Made by a program: the position numbers and the translations under genes
Notes under the pieces: generated by a model
Databases searched by the model: none
What the model was told of the DNA's origin: nothing
What the model saw: the letters and a program-made list of their open reading frames with translations, nothing else
Shown here: one piece after another, positions 53,537 to 61,505 of the stretch
Numbering within the stretch: the first letter of the stretch is position 1
How the letters are laid out: each line of letters begins with the position of its first letter
Source of the DNA: DASYPQ01 sp036006425
GTDB lineage: Bacteria > Planctomycetota > UBA1135 > GCA-002686595
Length of the DNA stretch: 64,000 nt
Reading direction: 5' to 3'
NCBI GenBank assembly: GCA_036006425.1
Contig: DASYPQ010000012.1
Coordinates: forward strand, 49,724 to 113,723

Positions 53537-54829
53537 TCAGCGATTGACCCAGTAGGGCTCTGCGGGGTGGCTGCCGTAGATGAAGTTCATCTCGAAGAAC
53601 GCGCTGTCGACGCCGTCGAGGACGGCGACGTCGCTGTCGGTGTGCTCGAGACCCACGCGGAAGCGCAGGAACTCGGTCGTGTAGTAGGTCACGTACGCGC
53701 CGATCGTGTGCGTGACGAGGCTCGAATCGACGAGATCGTCGTCCTGGCCGTAGCGCGCGCCGACGTACACGTTCCGGTCGAGCTGGTACTGCGTCCACAG
53801 GTCGAACCCGTTCGGATGCTCGGCGTGGACCCCGTCGGCGAGGTCGGCCTGGAAGAACTCGGCGCCGAAGAGGAACGACTTCCATTCGCCGCCGACGAAC
53901 GGCTTCCACCGGTAGGTCGCATCCGCGCCGTAGAGCTGGTTCTCCGCGTTGGACGACCAGGCGGAGGCTCCGACCTCGAGGTCCTGGCCGGGGACGAGGT
54001 CGCGGAACCACTTCAAGTGCAGCACCGACGCGATGTCCGAGGCGTCCCGGTCCGGCGCGACGGCGATGTTGCCGCCGTCGATGACCTGCGCCGTGACGTC
54101 GAGCACGTCCTTCTCGCTCGGGCTCGGAAGGAAGAACTCGCCCGAGATGCCGTCGGCGACGAATCCCTCCGGCCCGAGGAAGTTCTGCAGGGCGCGCGGA
54201 TACGTCATCTGCGGCAGGTCGTGGAGGTGGATCGTGTTGAAGCGCCCGAACGTCGGCCGGAATCGACCGATCTTGAGCTTGAGGCCCGCCGGAGCCGAGT
54301 CGAGCAGCGGGAGCGTCTTGAGGACGACGTACCCTTCCTCGACGCCCGCGGTGTAGTCGCCCGGGGTGTCGGCTTCGAGCGTCGAGATCAGGACGCCGTC
54401 CGCCCACGGATCGATCGGCGCGCGGAAGTCGAACTCGGCCTCGCGCAGGCTGAATTGATCGTCGACCCTCGCCCCGAGCGGATCGTCGTCGACGTAGACG
54501 GGTCGATCGTCGCTCCGGTACAGGAAATTGCCGAAGACGGTGATCGCCGGGTTGAAGACGGAGAGCGTCTGCTGCGCCGGCGTCTGCGAGCGGACGCGCG
54601 CCGCCGCGGCCTCCTCGGCGAGCTTGTCGATCTCCTCGCGGAGATCGGAGATCTCGCTCTCGTGCTGCTTCTTCAGCTCCTCGATCTTCTTCTCCAGCTC
54701 CTCGAGTCCGCTCGGTGGTGTTCCCTGCTGCTGCTGCGCCGAGCTCGGCATGGCGAGCGTCAGCGCTGCGCCCACGCAGGTGCAGATCGGCACGAACCTT
54801 CGTTCCATGGGCTTCCGTTCGATGGGCAT
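53537..54829 (-). CDS. Outer-membrane beta-barrel (porin-like) protein with N-terminal coiled coil
   Basis: 430 residues. A signal peptide (to about 31, SSAQ) is followed by a coiled coil (about 42-80, EELEKKIEELKKQHESEI) that may span or bind the cell wall, as in S-layer-like porins. The rest has alternating aromatic-capped strands (GVLISTLEADTPG, GLKLKIGRFRPTFGRFN, NVYVGARYGQ, LRFRVGLEHTDSDVAV) and ends in YWVNR. The OprP/DcaP-like look and position ahead of the ZnuA-like gene suggest it passes metal or metal chelates across the outer membrane. ATG at 54829 has AGGAGG five bases upstream. Confidence 0.83.
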   Translation of the reverse strand: MPIERKPMERRFVPICTCVGAALTLAMPSSAQQQQGTPPSGLEELEKKIEELKKQHESEISDLREEIDKLAEEAAAARVRSQTPAQQTLSVFNPAITVFGNFLYRSDDRPVYVDDDPLGARVDDQFSLREAEFDFRAPIDPWADGVLISTLEADTPGDYTAGVEEGYVVLKTLPLLDSAPAGLKLKIGRFRPTFGRFNTIHLHDLPQMTYPRALQNFLGPEGFVADGISGEFFLPSPSEKDVLDVTAQVIDGGNIAVAPDRDASDIASVLHLKWFRDLVPGQDLEVGASAWSSNAENQLYGADATYRWKPFVGGEWKSFLFGAEFFQADLADGVHAEHPNGFDLWTQYQLDRNVYVGARYGQDDDLVDSSLVTHTIGAYVTYYTTEFLRFRVGLEHTDSDVAVLDGVDSAFFEMNFIYGSHPAEPYWVNR

Positions 54830-54850
54830 CGAACCCTCCTCGTGTTGCGC

Positions 54851-54978
54851 TCGCGAGGCGTCGATCCGATCGACGCTCGCGATGTCCTGCCGGTTTCCTC
54901 GAGATCGGCGGAAGCGGCAGGAACCGACCTTCTCTTCCGACGATCGAAGACGACGCTGCGAATCAGCCGATCGTCGGA
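54851..54978 (-). promoter_or_regulatory. Structured leader with three successive dyads upstream of the metal-uptake operon
   Basis: Read toward the barrel gene: dyad 1 has 11-bp arms 54968-54978 and 54936-54946 (TCCGACGATCG type); dyad 2 has 7-bp arms 54915-54921 and 54886-54892 (CCTGCCG type) extended by TTCC/GGAA; dyad 3 has 9-bp arms GCGTCGATC (54858-54866) and GATCGACGC (54868-54876) around one base, flanked by TCGCGA on both sides. The SD AGGAGG follows at once. It may be an operator (dyad 3), a terminator for the small gene upstream (dyad 1), or an RNA regulator. Confidence 0.45.
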
Positions 54979-55241
54979 GGACCGCGAGGAGGAGGGAGGA
55001 GGTGCGGAAGGGATTCGGGGACGCGGTCGGGCTCTTGGACCGCGGTGAATCGCAGAGTCTGCGGAGGACCGGTGATCGTGATCGCGAGCACCGGCGTCGT
55101 CCCGGCGATCGCGCAGGCGTCGCAAGTCGGACCGTCGCCGTCCTTGTGGAGACCGAAGTGCGCCGGGCCGGCGAACAAGAGTCCCGCGACGAGCAGGACG
55201 CAGGTCACCCAGACGAGGACAGTCTTGACGCGCGGCCCCAC
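54963..55241 (-). CDS. Small putative membrane/secreted protein with CxxC and Pro-rich tail
   Basis: 92 residues from a GTG at 55241. A hydrophobic helix (VLVWVTCVLLVAGLLFAG) is followed by HFGLHKDGDGPTCDACAIAG, with a CxxC pair near histidines, then a polar region and the tail LPPPRGPPTIG. Small proteins with such Cys/His pairs and a PPRGPP-like end are often found beside metal transport genes (DUF2946-like), and this one lies upstream of the metal-uptake operon. The start is uncertain: a 13-bp hairpin abuts it and no SD is visible. Confidence 0.5.
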   Translation of the reverse strand: MGPRVKTVLVWVTCVLLVAGLLFAGPAHFGLHKDGDGPTCDACAIAGTTPVLAITITGPPQTLRFTAVQEPDRVPESLPHLLPPPRGPPTIG

Positions 55242-55273
55242 GGAGCGCGACCCTACCCCCGGGTCGCGCTCCG
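55241..55273 (-). terminator. 13-bp hairpin after the metallopeptidase gene
   Basis: Arms GGAGCGCGACCC (55242-55253) and its exact reverse complement (55261-55272) plus one more C-G pair enclose a 7-base loop. It is 30 bases past the M36-like gene's stop on the minus strand and directly precedes the small gene. No T-run. Probably a terminator. Confidence 0.5.
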
Positions 55274-55303
55274 CGCAAGTCGAGCGCCGTGCGGGCTGGG
55301 AGG

Positions 55304-58300
55304 TCAGGGACAGAACGTCGCGTTCTCCCCGTTCGAAGTGTTCAGCCGCGCGCCGCCGCCGGCGGGGTCGCGGAAGATGAACTGGAAGTTCTCGACGCTG
55401 CCGGGCGTGATCGGCTGGCCAGGCGGGAGATTGTTGTAGTCGACGGCGAACGTCGCCGTGCCCGCGCCCGACGTCGTCACGGTGTGCAGGCGGAAGAACG
55501 GGTTCGCGACGCAGCGGACGCCGTTCCCGTACGGCGCGCTCGCCTGGTTCGGGCCGTAGATGAAGAGCCCGAACTTGTTCGCGGGGCATCCCGCCACGTT
55601 GAGAACGAAGTCGTTCGCGGCGACGCTCGTCGTGCCCGACGAGCTGATGACGGCCCCGGGTCCGGCCGAGTTCGGCGACAGCACGCAGTACGTCGACGGC
55701 GGCGGACAGCACGCGGGGGCGGAGGTGTAGCTCAGCACGACGACGTCGTCGATCTGCCAGCCGCCGAGCTCGAGCCCGCCGTCCGAGCGCAGATCGAACT
55801 GGATCGTGACGGCGGCGTTGTTGTCGGCGAAGGCGCTGATGTCGATCTCCTGCGTCGACCACGCCGTGTCGACCGTGTGGCCCATCACGGGGTTCGTCCA
55901 CACCTGGTTGCCGTTGACGAGGATGCGCGCCTGGTCGTAGATGCCCTGCTCGACGGTCAGCCAGCGCTTGAAGCGCAGGCGCGTGCCGAACGCTCCCGCG
56001 AGGTTGATCACCGGCGAGCGCAGGTACGGGTGCACCTGTTGCGCATACGCGCCGTCCGTGCTGCCGATGCCGAGGTCGATGCCCCAGCAGCGCGTCCCGC
56101 CCCCGGCCACCGCCGGATCGGACCACGCGACGCCGAACGAGCTCCCCGATCTCCCGAGAGGCGAGCCGTGCTGCCACTCGTCCTGGTTGTTGGCGGTGTC
56201 GCCGACGCTGCCGTGGGTCCAGCCGTTGTCACCGACGGTCTCGAAGTTGTCCGTGAACCGAGTCAGCGGGAGGCCGATCGTGAAGCTGATCAGCCCTGTC
56301 GGCGCGTTCGCGGGGTAGGTCAGCGTGTGCGCCGCGCTGTCGGTCGCGGAGATGTAGTACTGCACGCGCGCGGGCGAGGGCTGGCTCGGGATCGAGCCCG
56401 TCCAGTCGTTGCCGCTCGTGTTCGTCATCGGCACGTTGTTGAACCCGCCGCCGTTGACGCGCCAGACGAGCGTCGTCGACGTGATCGGCGGGGAGGAGTT
56501 GGCGACCACCGTCGCGGAGACGGGGTAGGAGGACGCCTCGCAGGTCTGGTCCGGGATCTCCGTCACCGCGGTGAACGAGAGGTACGGCGGGATGAACGGC
56601 GGGAATCCCTGGTCCACGAAACCCTGGTTGATGTCGGCGATGTGCGGCGTGCCGTTCCCGAGGTTGCCGTCGTCGTCGTCGAGCGTCAGCCACTGCGTCT
56701 CGATGATCGAATGGATCTGGCCTTGGTCGAAGGCGTTCATCCAGCCGAGGAAGATGCCGTTCGCGATCGCGCCGCCGGCGGCGTTCCCGTTCGTCGTCTG
56801 GAGGTGCGCGCGCACCTTCCAGGCGGCACCCATCCACACCTCGCCGTCGGCGTGCACTTCGCCGTAGCAGGCCGGATTGTTGTCGCCGCAGTACTGGCGG
56901 GTGTTCAAGCCGGTGCGGATGAACGTTCCGGGTCCGAAGAAGTCCTGCGCGACGACGGGCGTCTCCCACGAGTACATCGCCCACACGTCGGCGTTGCCCT
57001 CGCCCATGCCGTCCGGACCGTTGCCGGTTCCGTAGAAGTCGTTGAGCCAGTGGCCCTGCTCGTGGCTGATCACCGTCGAGTAGCACGTGTTCGGGCAGCC
57101 GCCGCCGGGCGCGTAGAAGTTGATCGAGACGCCGTCGTAGTACGCGTTGCACGTCTGGTTCAGGTTGACGTTCGCCGTCGCGACGAAATCGGCGGTCCCG
57201 TCGCCCGGGTCCACGGAGCGCACCCAGTCCCGCAGGTGGTCGACGCCGAGGAACGCGTTCGCTTGTGACGTGACGTTGCCGCCCGGGGGCACGTTGAGCT
57301 GCACGGCGTTCGCCTGGTTCGCGGGAAGCGTCTGCGTCAGGCTGTAGTTCGCTCCGGCCGTGTTGACGACGTGATTGAAGGTGCCGTTGTAGGTGAACGT
57401 CACGGCGAGCGGCGCGTTGACGCCCGCGATGTTGAAGTTCCCGTTCGCGTCGGTGGTCGCGTTGCCGGAGGCGCTCGTCACGAGCATGTACTTCATCGGC
57501 TGCTGCGTCGGGGGGTTGCCGGCGACGTCGGGGAGCAGGCCCGGCGTCGCGTTCGAAGTGACCGTCCCGTGGACGTCGAAGTTGTGGACGGTGGACTCGC
57601 GCGACAGGACGCGGCCGTCGCGCGCGTCGATCCAGTAGCGGAAGCCCTCGGGCTGCGCGCCGTCGACTTCCGCGCGCGCGTCGATCTGCCAGGCGAGGAC
57701 GCCCTGGCGGCGCTTCTCGCGCAGCTCCTGGCGGATCACGAGCGTCGGGCCGTCGACGCTAGCCGCGGCGAGTCCCGAGTCCGCGAGGAACGCCGCGCGC
57801 GCGAGCGCGAGAGCGCGGGCCGCGTCCACGGTCGGCTGCGTGGCGAAGCGGGCGAGGTCCGTGAGACCGGTCGACTGCACCGAGAGCATCGCGCCATTCG
57901 CGTCGAAGAGGACGTTGACGTACCCGCCGACGACGCGGACGCCGCCGATCTCCTGGTGGAAGCGGACCGTCATCTTGTCGCTCGAGCCGATCTGTCCGAG
58001 CGGGAGGAACACCACGCGGTCGGCGACGAGACTCGACGTCTCGATGCCGTGCAACGCGCGCGATTCGGTCAGCGCGGCCCGCGCGAGATCGACGAACTGC
58101 GCGTCGTCGATGGGGCGGAACGCCGGCGCGCTCTTGCCGCCGTACACCATCTTCGCGTAGCCGGTCTCGACGTCGGCGGCGAGCTGCCATGTCGGCCCGT
58201 GGATCGCGCGCCAGCTCTCGAGGCGACTCGCGAGCTCGGAAGACAGCGCGCCCTGCGGCGCACCCGCGGAGGCACCCGCGGAAGCAATCGACGCGAGGGA

Positions 58301-58348
58301 GAGAAAGGCAAGGCAGGGAATCAGCTTCGCGATCTGGAGTGCGTTCAT
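55304..58348 (-). CDS. Secreted M36/M4-type zinc metallopeptidase with C-terminal beta domains
   Basis: 1014 residues. Signal peptide (1-24), an FTP/PepSY-like propeptide (about 35-270), and a gluzincin catalytic domain with H429-E-Q-G-H433 in VISHEQGHWLNDF and the third ligand E450 in GMGEGNADVWA. Before the catalytic domain lies a carboxypeptidase-regulatory-like insert (HGTVTSNATPG, TDANGNFNIAG). After it come fibronectin-like and jelly-roll beta domains (about 620-900) and a terminal planctomycete module from CVLSPNSAGPGA to NATFCP. An extracellular, probably self-activating protease. ATG at 58348 lacks an SD; TAGCAT lies 50 bases upstream. Confidence 0.87.
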   Translation of the reverse strand: MNALQIAKLIPCLAFLSLASIASAGASAGAPQGALSSELASRLESWRAIHGPTWQLAADVETGYAKMVYGGKSAPAFRPIDDAQFVDLARAALTESRALHGIETSSLVADRVVFLPLGQIGSSDKMTVRFHQEIGGVRVVGGYVNVLFDANGAMLSVQSTGLTDLARFATQPTVDAARALALARAAFLADSGLAAASVDGPTLVIRQELREKRRQGVLAWQIDARAEVDGAQPEGFRYWIDARDGRVLSRESTVHNFDVHGTVTSNATPGLLPDVAGNPPTQQPMKYMLVTSASGNATTDANGNFNIAGVNAPLAVTFTYNGTFNHVVNTAGANYSLTQTLPANQANAVQLNVPPGGNVTSQANAFLGVDHLRDWVRSVDPGDGTADFVATANVNLNQTCNAYYDGVSINFYAPGGGCPNTCYSTVISHEQGHWLNDFYGTGNGPDGMGEGNADVWAMYSWETPVVAQDFFGPGTFIRTGLNTRQYCGDNNPACYGEVHADGEVWMGAAWKVRAHLQTTNGNAAGGAIANGIFLGWMNAFDQGQIHSIIETQWLTLDDDDGNLGNGTPHIADINQGFVDQGFPPFIPPYLSFTAVTEIPDQTCEASSYPVSATVVANSSPPITSTTLVWRVNGGGFNNVPMTNTSGNDWTGSIPSQPSPARVQYYISATDSAAHTLTYPANAPTGLISFTIGLPLTRFTDNFETVGDNGWTHGSVGDTANNQDEWQHGSPLGRSGSSFGVAWSDPAVAGGGTRCWGIDLGIGSTDGAYAQQVHPYLRSPVINLAGAFGTRLRFKRWLTVEQGIYDQARILVNGNQVWTNPVMGHTVDTAWSTQEIDISAFADNNAAVTIQFDLRSDGGLELGGWQIDDVVVLSYTSAPACCPPPSTYCVLSPNSAGPGAVISSSGTTSVAANDFVLNVAGCPANKFGLFIYGPNQASAPYGNGVRCVANPFFRLHTVTTSGAGTATFAVDYNNLPPGQPITPGSVENFQFIFRDPAGGGARLNTSNGENATFCP

Positions 58349-58466
58349 GGCTGGGGGGCGCTCTCGTGTCCTCGGTTTCTGGATCCGCCGGACGCCCATG
58401 CTAGCACCCGATCGCAGACACCCGGGGTCCGTCCCGAAATGCCCCACTCCGACTCCCGACGGCGCG

Positions 58467-60161
58467 CTACCAGTTGATCGCGATCGCGTTCGATCCGTTG
58501 AACGTCGCCGCCGTGCAGAAGGACGGCGCCGGGTCGCGGTAGTACGCCATGTAGTAGCGCGTCGAGCCGGGCGCGATCGGGTCGCCGAGCTGCGCCGAGC
58601 GCAGCGTGATCGGAAGATCCGATCCCGACGGACCGGCAACGGTCCCCGCGCTCGCGTTGTGGTGGTACAGGCGCTTCAGGTTGCCGCCGAAACAGCGCAG
58701 TCCGTCGCCGTACGTGACCGGGGACGTGAGCGCGTCTCCCTGCAGGAACACGGTGAGCGCGGAGGGCAGCTCGCCCGTCGCGGTGAGCACGATCGTGTCC
58801 GGAGAGGTCGTCCCCGAAGCCGAGCACTGCGCTCCGCCCGTCGCGATCGAGTTGTCGCAGCCCTTGCCGGTCGCTCCGGTGTTGCCGCACGGACAGGCGC
58901 CGCCGGTCCCATCGCCGAAGCAGAACGGGCTCGTGCCGGCCGTGTGCGTCCGGTACGCGGTGACGTTCGTGCCGATGCCGGCGACGATCAGCGTGCCGTC
59001 GCGCCCGATCGCGGGCGCGCCGATGTTGATGTTCGCGACGGGAACCGACCAGCGCAGCGTCAGATCCGCGTCGAACGAGAAGAACCGGCCGTTCGTGAAT
59101 CCGCCGTTGGAGAGGAACACGCGGCCGAGCGCGTCGACCGCGATGCGCGGGGCCCACGTGTCGTGCGCGAGCGGTCCGCTCGTGTTCAGCGTGGCACCGG
59201 TGTTCGGATCGAGCCGATGGATCTCGTTGCCGGGCGCGAGGTGGTACACGCTCCCGTCCGGCCCGACGCCGAATTCGCTCGCGTACGAGTAGCCGGCGGG
59301 CACGTTCCACTTCTGGACGAGCGCGGTGCCCGTGTCCTGGAACGCGAAGAAGAAGTCGACGGCCGCGTTGTTCTGCACGCGCGAGAGGTAGATCGTGCCG
59401 TCCGGACCGACCATCGGCGTCGTCTGGATCGTGAAGCCGGCCATCACGGGGCTCTGGTAGAGGAACCCGCCGGTCGCGAGGTCGAACTTCTTGATCGAGT
59501 GGCCGCCCGGTACGGCGTCGGCGACGTAGATCGCTCCGGTGCCGAGCGCTCCGCCGCAGTCCCCGCTGACCGAGCCGACGCGGTTCGCCGTCCAGACGAC
59601 GCTCCCGTTCGTGTGGTCGAACCGCCAGATGTGCGTGAAGCTCGCGACGACCGGGTCGCCGTTCGGAGCGAACACGACGCCGTCGTACGCGCCCCCGTCC
59701 TGGTCGATCGCCGAGAACCACAGCACGCCGCCGGTCGCCGCGTCGAGGCAGTACAGCTTCGCCGCGACGCTCGCGCCGTTCCCCGATCGCGATGCGTAGA
59801 CGCGCCCGCCCTGGACGCCGGCGATCCAAGTCGTCCAGTCGCCGGAGTTCGCCGGGATGTCCGTCGCCCAGAGCTCGGCTCCGGTGTCGAGGTCCTGGCA
59901 GACGACCGGCGAACCGGTGGACTCGGGCGGGAAACTCGTCTGGCGCACGAGGAACACGCGCGAGCCTTCGATCACCGGCTGCCACGCGATGATCGAGCTG
60001 CGGCCGCCGTTCCAGAGGACGACCGCCGCGTCGGGACCGATCTCCGTCGTCAACCCGTTGCGGCCGGCATTGCCCCCGGAGTTCGTCCAGTCGGCGGCGA
60101 CGGCGGGCCCAGCGAGGGGAAGGAAAGAGAGGAGGAGGGCGAAGAGTCGCGTGCGGATCAT
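58467..60161 (-). CDS. Secreted PQQ-type beta-propeller with C-terminal CFGDG domain
   Basis: 564 residues. Signal peptide to about residue 23 (PAVAA), then eight-blade-type repeats of the PQQ-enzyme/BamB kind: CQDLDTGAELWATDIP, LYCLDAATGGVLWFSA, WRFDHTNGSVVWTAN, FDLATGGFLYQSP, HRLDPNTGATLNTSG, FSFDADLTLRWSVP. From residue 413 the CFGDGTGGACPCGNTG module continues to the end (FNGSNAIAINW). No dehydrogenase active-site residues were identified, so it may be structural or binding. ATG at 60161; a repeat element with a 98-base hairpin begins 18 bases upstream. Confidence 0.83.
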   Translation of the reverse strand: MIRTRLFALLLSFLPLAGPAVAADWTNSGGNAGRNGLTTEIGPDAAVVLWNGGRSSIIAWQPVIEGSRVFLVRQTSFPPESTGSPVVCQDLDTGAELWATDIPANSGDWTTWIAGVQGGRVYASRSGNGASVAAKLYCLDAATGGVLWFSAIDQDGGAYDGVVFAPNGDPVVASFTHIWRFDHTNGSVVWTANRVGSVSGDCGGALGTGAIYVADAVPGGHSIKKFDLATGGFLYQSPVMAGFTIQTTPMVGPDGTIYLSRVQNNAAVDFFFAFQDTGTALVQKWNVPAGYSYASEFGVGPDGSVYHLAPGNEIHRLDPNTGATLNTSGPLAHDTWAPRIAVDALGRVFLSNGGFTNGRFFSFDADLTLRWSVPVANINIGAPAIGRDGTLIVAGIGTNVTAYRTHTAGTSPFCFGDGTGGACPCGNTGATGKGCDNSIATGGAQCSASGTTSPDTIVLTATGELPSALTVFLQGDALTSPVTYGDGLRCFGGNLKRLYHHNASAGTVAGPSGSDLPITLRSAQLGDPIAPGSTRYYMAYYRDPAPSFCTAATFNGSNAIAINW

Positions 60162-60178
60162 GGTGGGTCTCTCGAGGA

Positions 60179-60276
60179 GGAACTGACTGGGTTCCGTGTT
60201 GCGCCGCCGGCGGCGGCTCTGGGACCCGCCCGCGGCGCTGTTTCCGATCGTCGCCACACGGAACCCAGTCAGTTCC
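60179..60276. repeat. Hairpin repeat element, copy 1
   Basis: Arms 60179-60199 and 60256-60276 are a perfect 21-base inverted repeat (core ACTGACTGGGTTCCGTGT). The 56-base interior is GC-rich and codes for nothing. A related copy lies at 61312-61399. No open frame, so a non-autonomous element or REP-like sequence. Confidence 0.75.
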
Positions 60277-60420
60277 AGGACCTCATCAAGATATCCGCGT
60301 CGGCGGCGCCTGCGGGCGCCGGACGGGTTTCAGGCCGCAGACCGGGGCACAGACGTTGCTCCCGCCGTGCTTCTCGGCCTGATCCCGGCGCGTCCGACCC
60401 GATCCAGAAAGGGACCGATC

Positions 60421-61011
60421 ATGACACTCTGCAAGATTCTTCTCTCCGGTTCTGCGCTTTGCACAATCGCGCTCGTCGCCGCCGCGACCGGTCCGCAAAA
60501 AGCCGGTCAAGGCGAGCCGGGCAAGCCCGTGGAGGCGGCCAGCCCCAAGATCACGCCCGAGCACACGATGCTCAAGAAGATGGTCGGCACGTGGACCGCG
60601 ACCGTCATGACGTCGATGCCGGGGAAGGCTCCGACGACCTCGACGGCGACAGCCGAGTACAAGCCCGTCGGCGACACCTGGGTCGAGTCCACGTTCAACG
60701 GCGAGATGGACGGCAAGCCCTACATCGGCCACGGCGTCGACGGCTACGACACCTTCAAGAACAAGTTCGTCTCGCTGTGGGTCGATTCGTGGAGCACGGA
60801 GATGCACGTCTTCGAAGGCACGAAGGATGCGAGCTCGAACGCGACGACGCTCTCCGGGGAGTGCCACGATCCCGCGACGGGCAAAGTCGTCCGCGAGCGG
60901 CTCGTGACCGAGATGAAGGACAACGACTCGATGACCTTGCACATGTACATGCCGGGCCCCGACGGCAAGGAAGTCGAGGGAATGAAGATCGAGTTCAAGC
61001 GGCGGAAGTGA
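60421..61011 (+). CDS. DUF1579-family secreted protein
   Basis: 196 residues. Signal peptide (about 1-22) and a low-complexity linker precede the DUF1579 beta domain: HTMLKKMVGTWTATVMT, YKPVGDTWVESTFNGEMDGKPY, GVDGYDTFKNKFVSLWVDS, GECHDPATGKVVRERLVTEM. This lipocalin-like fold is common in planctomycetes and proteobacteria; ligand and function are unknown. The 259 bases before it hold only the hairpin repeat copy 1. Its last 21 bases resemble the units of the tandem array that follows. Confidence 0.85.
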   Translation: MTLCKILLSGSALCTIALVAAATGPQKAGQGEPGKPVEAASPKITPEHTMLKKMVGTWTATVMTSMPGKAPTTSTATAEYKPVGDTWVESTFNGEMDGKPYIGHGVDGYDTFKNKFVSLWVDSWSTEMHVFEGTKDASSNATTLSGECHDPATGKVVRERLVTEMKDNDSMTLHMYMPGPDGKEVEGMKIEFKRRK

Positions 61012-61505
61012 CGCGCACCGCGCAGCATGCTTCGCCAGGCTACGAGTTCGAGCGCCGGAAGTGATCTCGGCGCCAGGTCGCTCACGGGCCGCCGCACTCG
61101 GCGGCCAAAGCGACGCGGATGCCAAGTCTGTCACGGCGCGTTCGAGCGACGGACGGGACGCGCGGTGCCGGGTCCGTCCCTGCTCGACGCGTTCGAGGCG
61201 CGGACGGGACACGCCGCGCCGAGTCCGTCACGGGCCGACGCGCGAGCGACGGACGTCACGCGCGGTGCAAAGTGCCTCACGGGTCGACGCACTCGAACGC
61301 CGGAAGCGACAGGGACTAACTGGGTTCCGTGTTGCGACCTCGGCGCGGCCCTGCGTCTTCGCCGTCTCGGAGGGTCACCACACGGAACCCAGTCAGTTCG
61401 GAAGCGACACGGGTGCCGACCCGCTCATCGGACGGCGAGTTCAAGCGAGGAAACCGGCGCGCGGTGCCGAGTCCCACCGCGGTCGACGAGTTCGAGGGGC
61501 GCATG
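60991..61505. repeat. Degenerate tandem array, unit about 49 bases, between DUF1579 and topoisomerase genes
   Basis: This 490-base stretch without a gene is built of imperfect units with a head like CGCGTTCGAGCGACGGAAG and a tail like GTGCCGAGTCCGTCACGGG. Approximate unit starts: 61043, 61093, 61139, 61188, 61239, 61288, then, after a hairpin insertion, 61433 and 61487. The first unit head matches the final codons of the DUF1579 gene (GAGTTCAAGCGGCGGAAGTGA-like), so the array may have grown from that gene's 3' end. The last unit leads straight into the topoisomerase start. Confidence 0.65.
61312..61399. mobile_element. Hairpin repeat element, copy 2, inserted in the tandem array
   Basis: Arms 61315-61332 and 61380-61397 (ACTAACTGGGTTCCGTGT against its partner, one mismatch) match copy 1. 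The direct repeat GGAAGCGACA flanks it (61302-61311 and 61400-61409). Removing the element and one repeat restores a normal unit of the surrounding array, showing that it inserted there. Confidence 0.7.

Noticed and set aside
53526..54407. N-terminal extension of the ZnuA-like protein through the barrel gene
   Set aside because: The extended frame is only the antiphase shadow of the barrel protein; the signal peptide and GAGGAG place the start at 53525.
61012..61502. CRISPR array in the repetitive stretch before the topoisomerase
   Set aside because: Units are degenerate along their whole length and directly adjacent, with no constant repeat alternating with unique spacers, and no cas genes are nearby.
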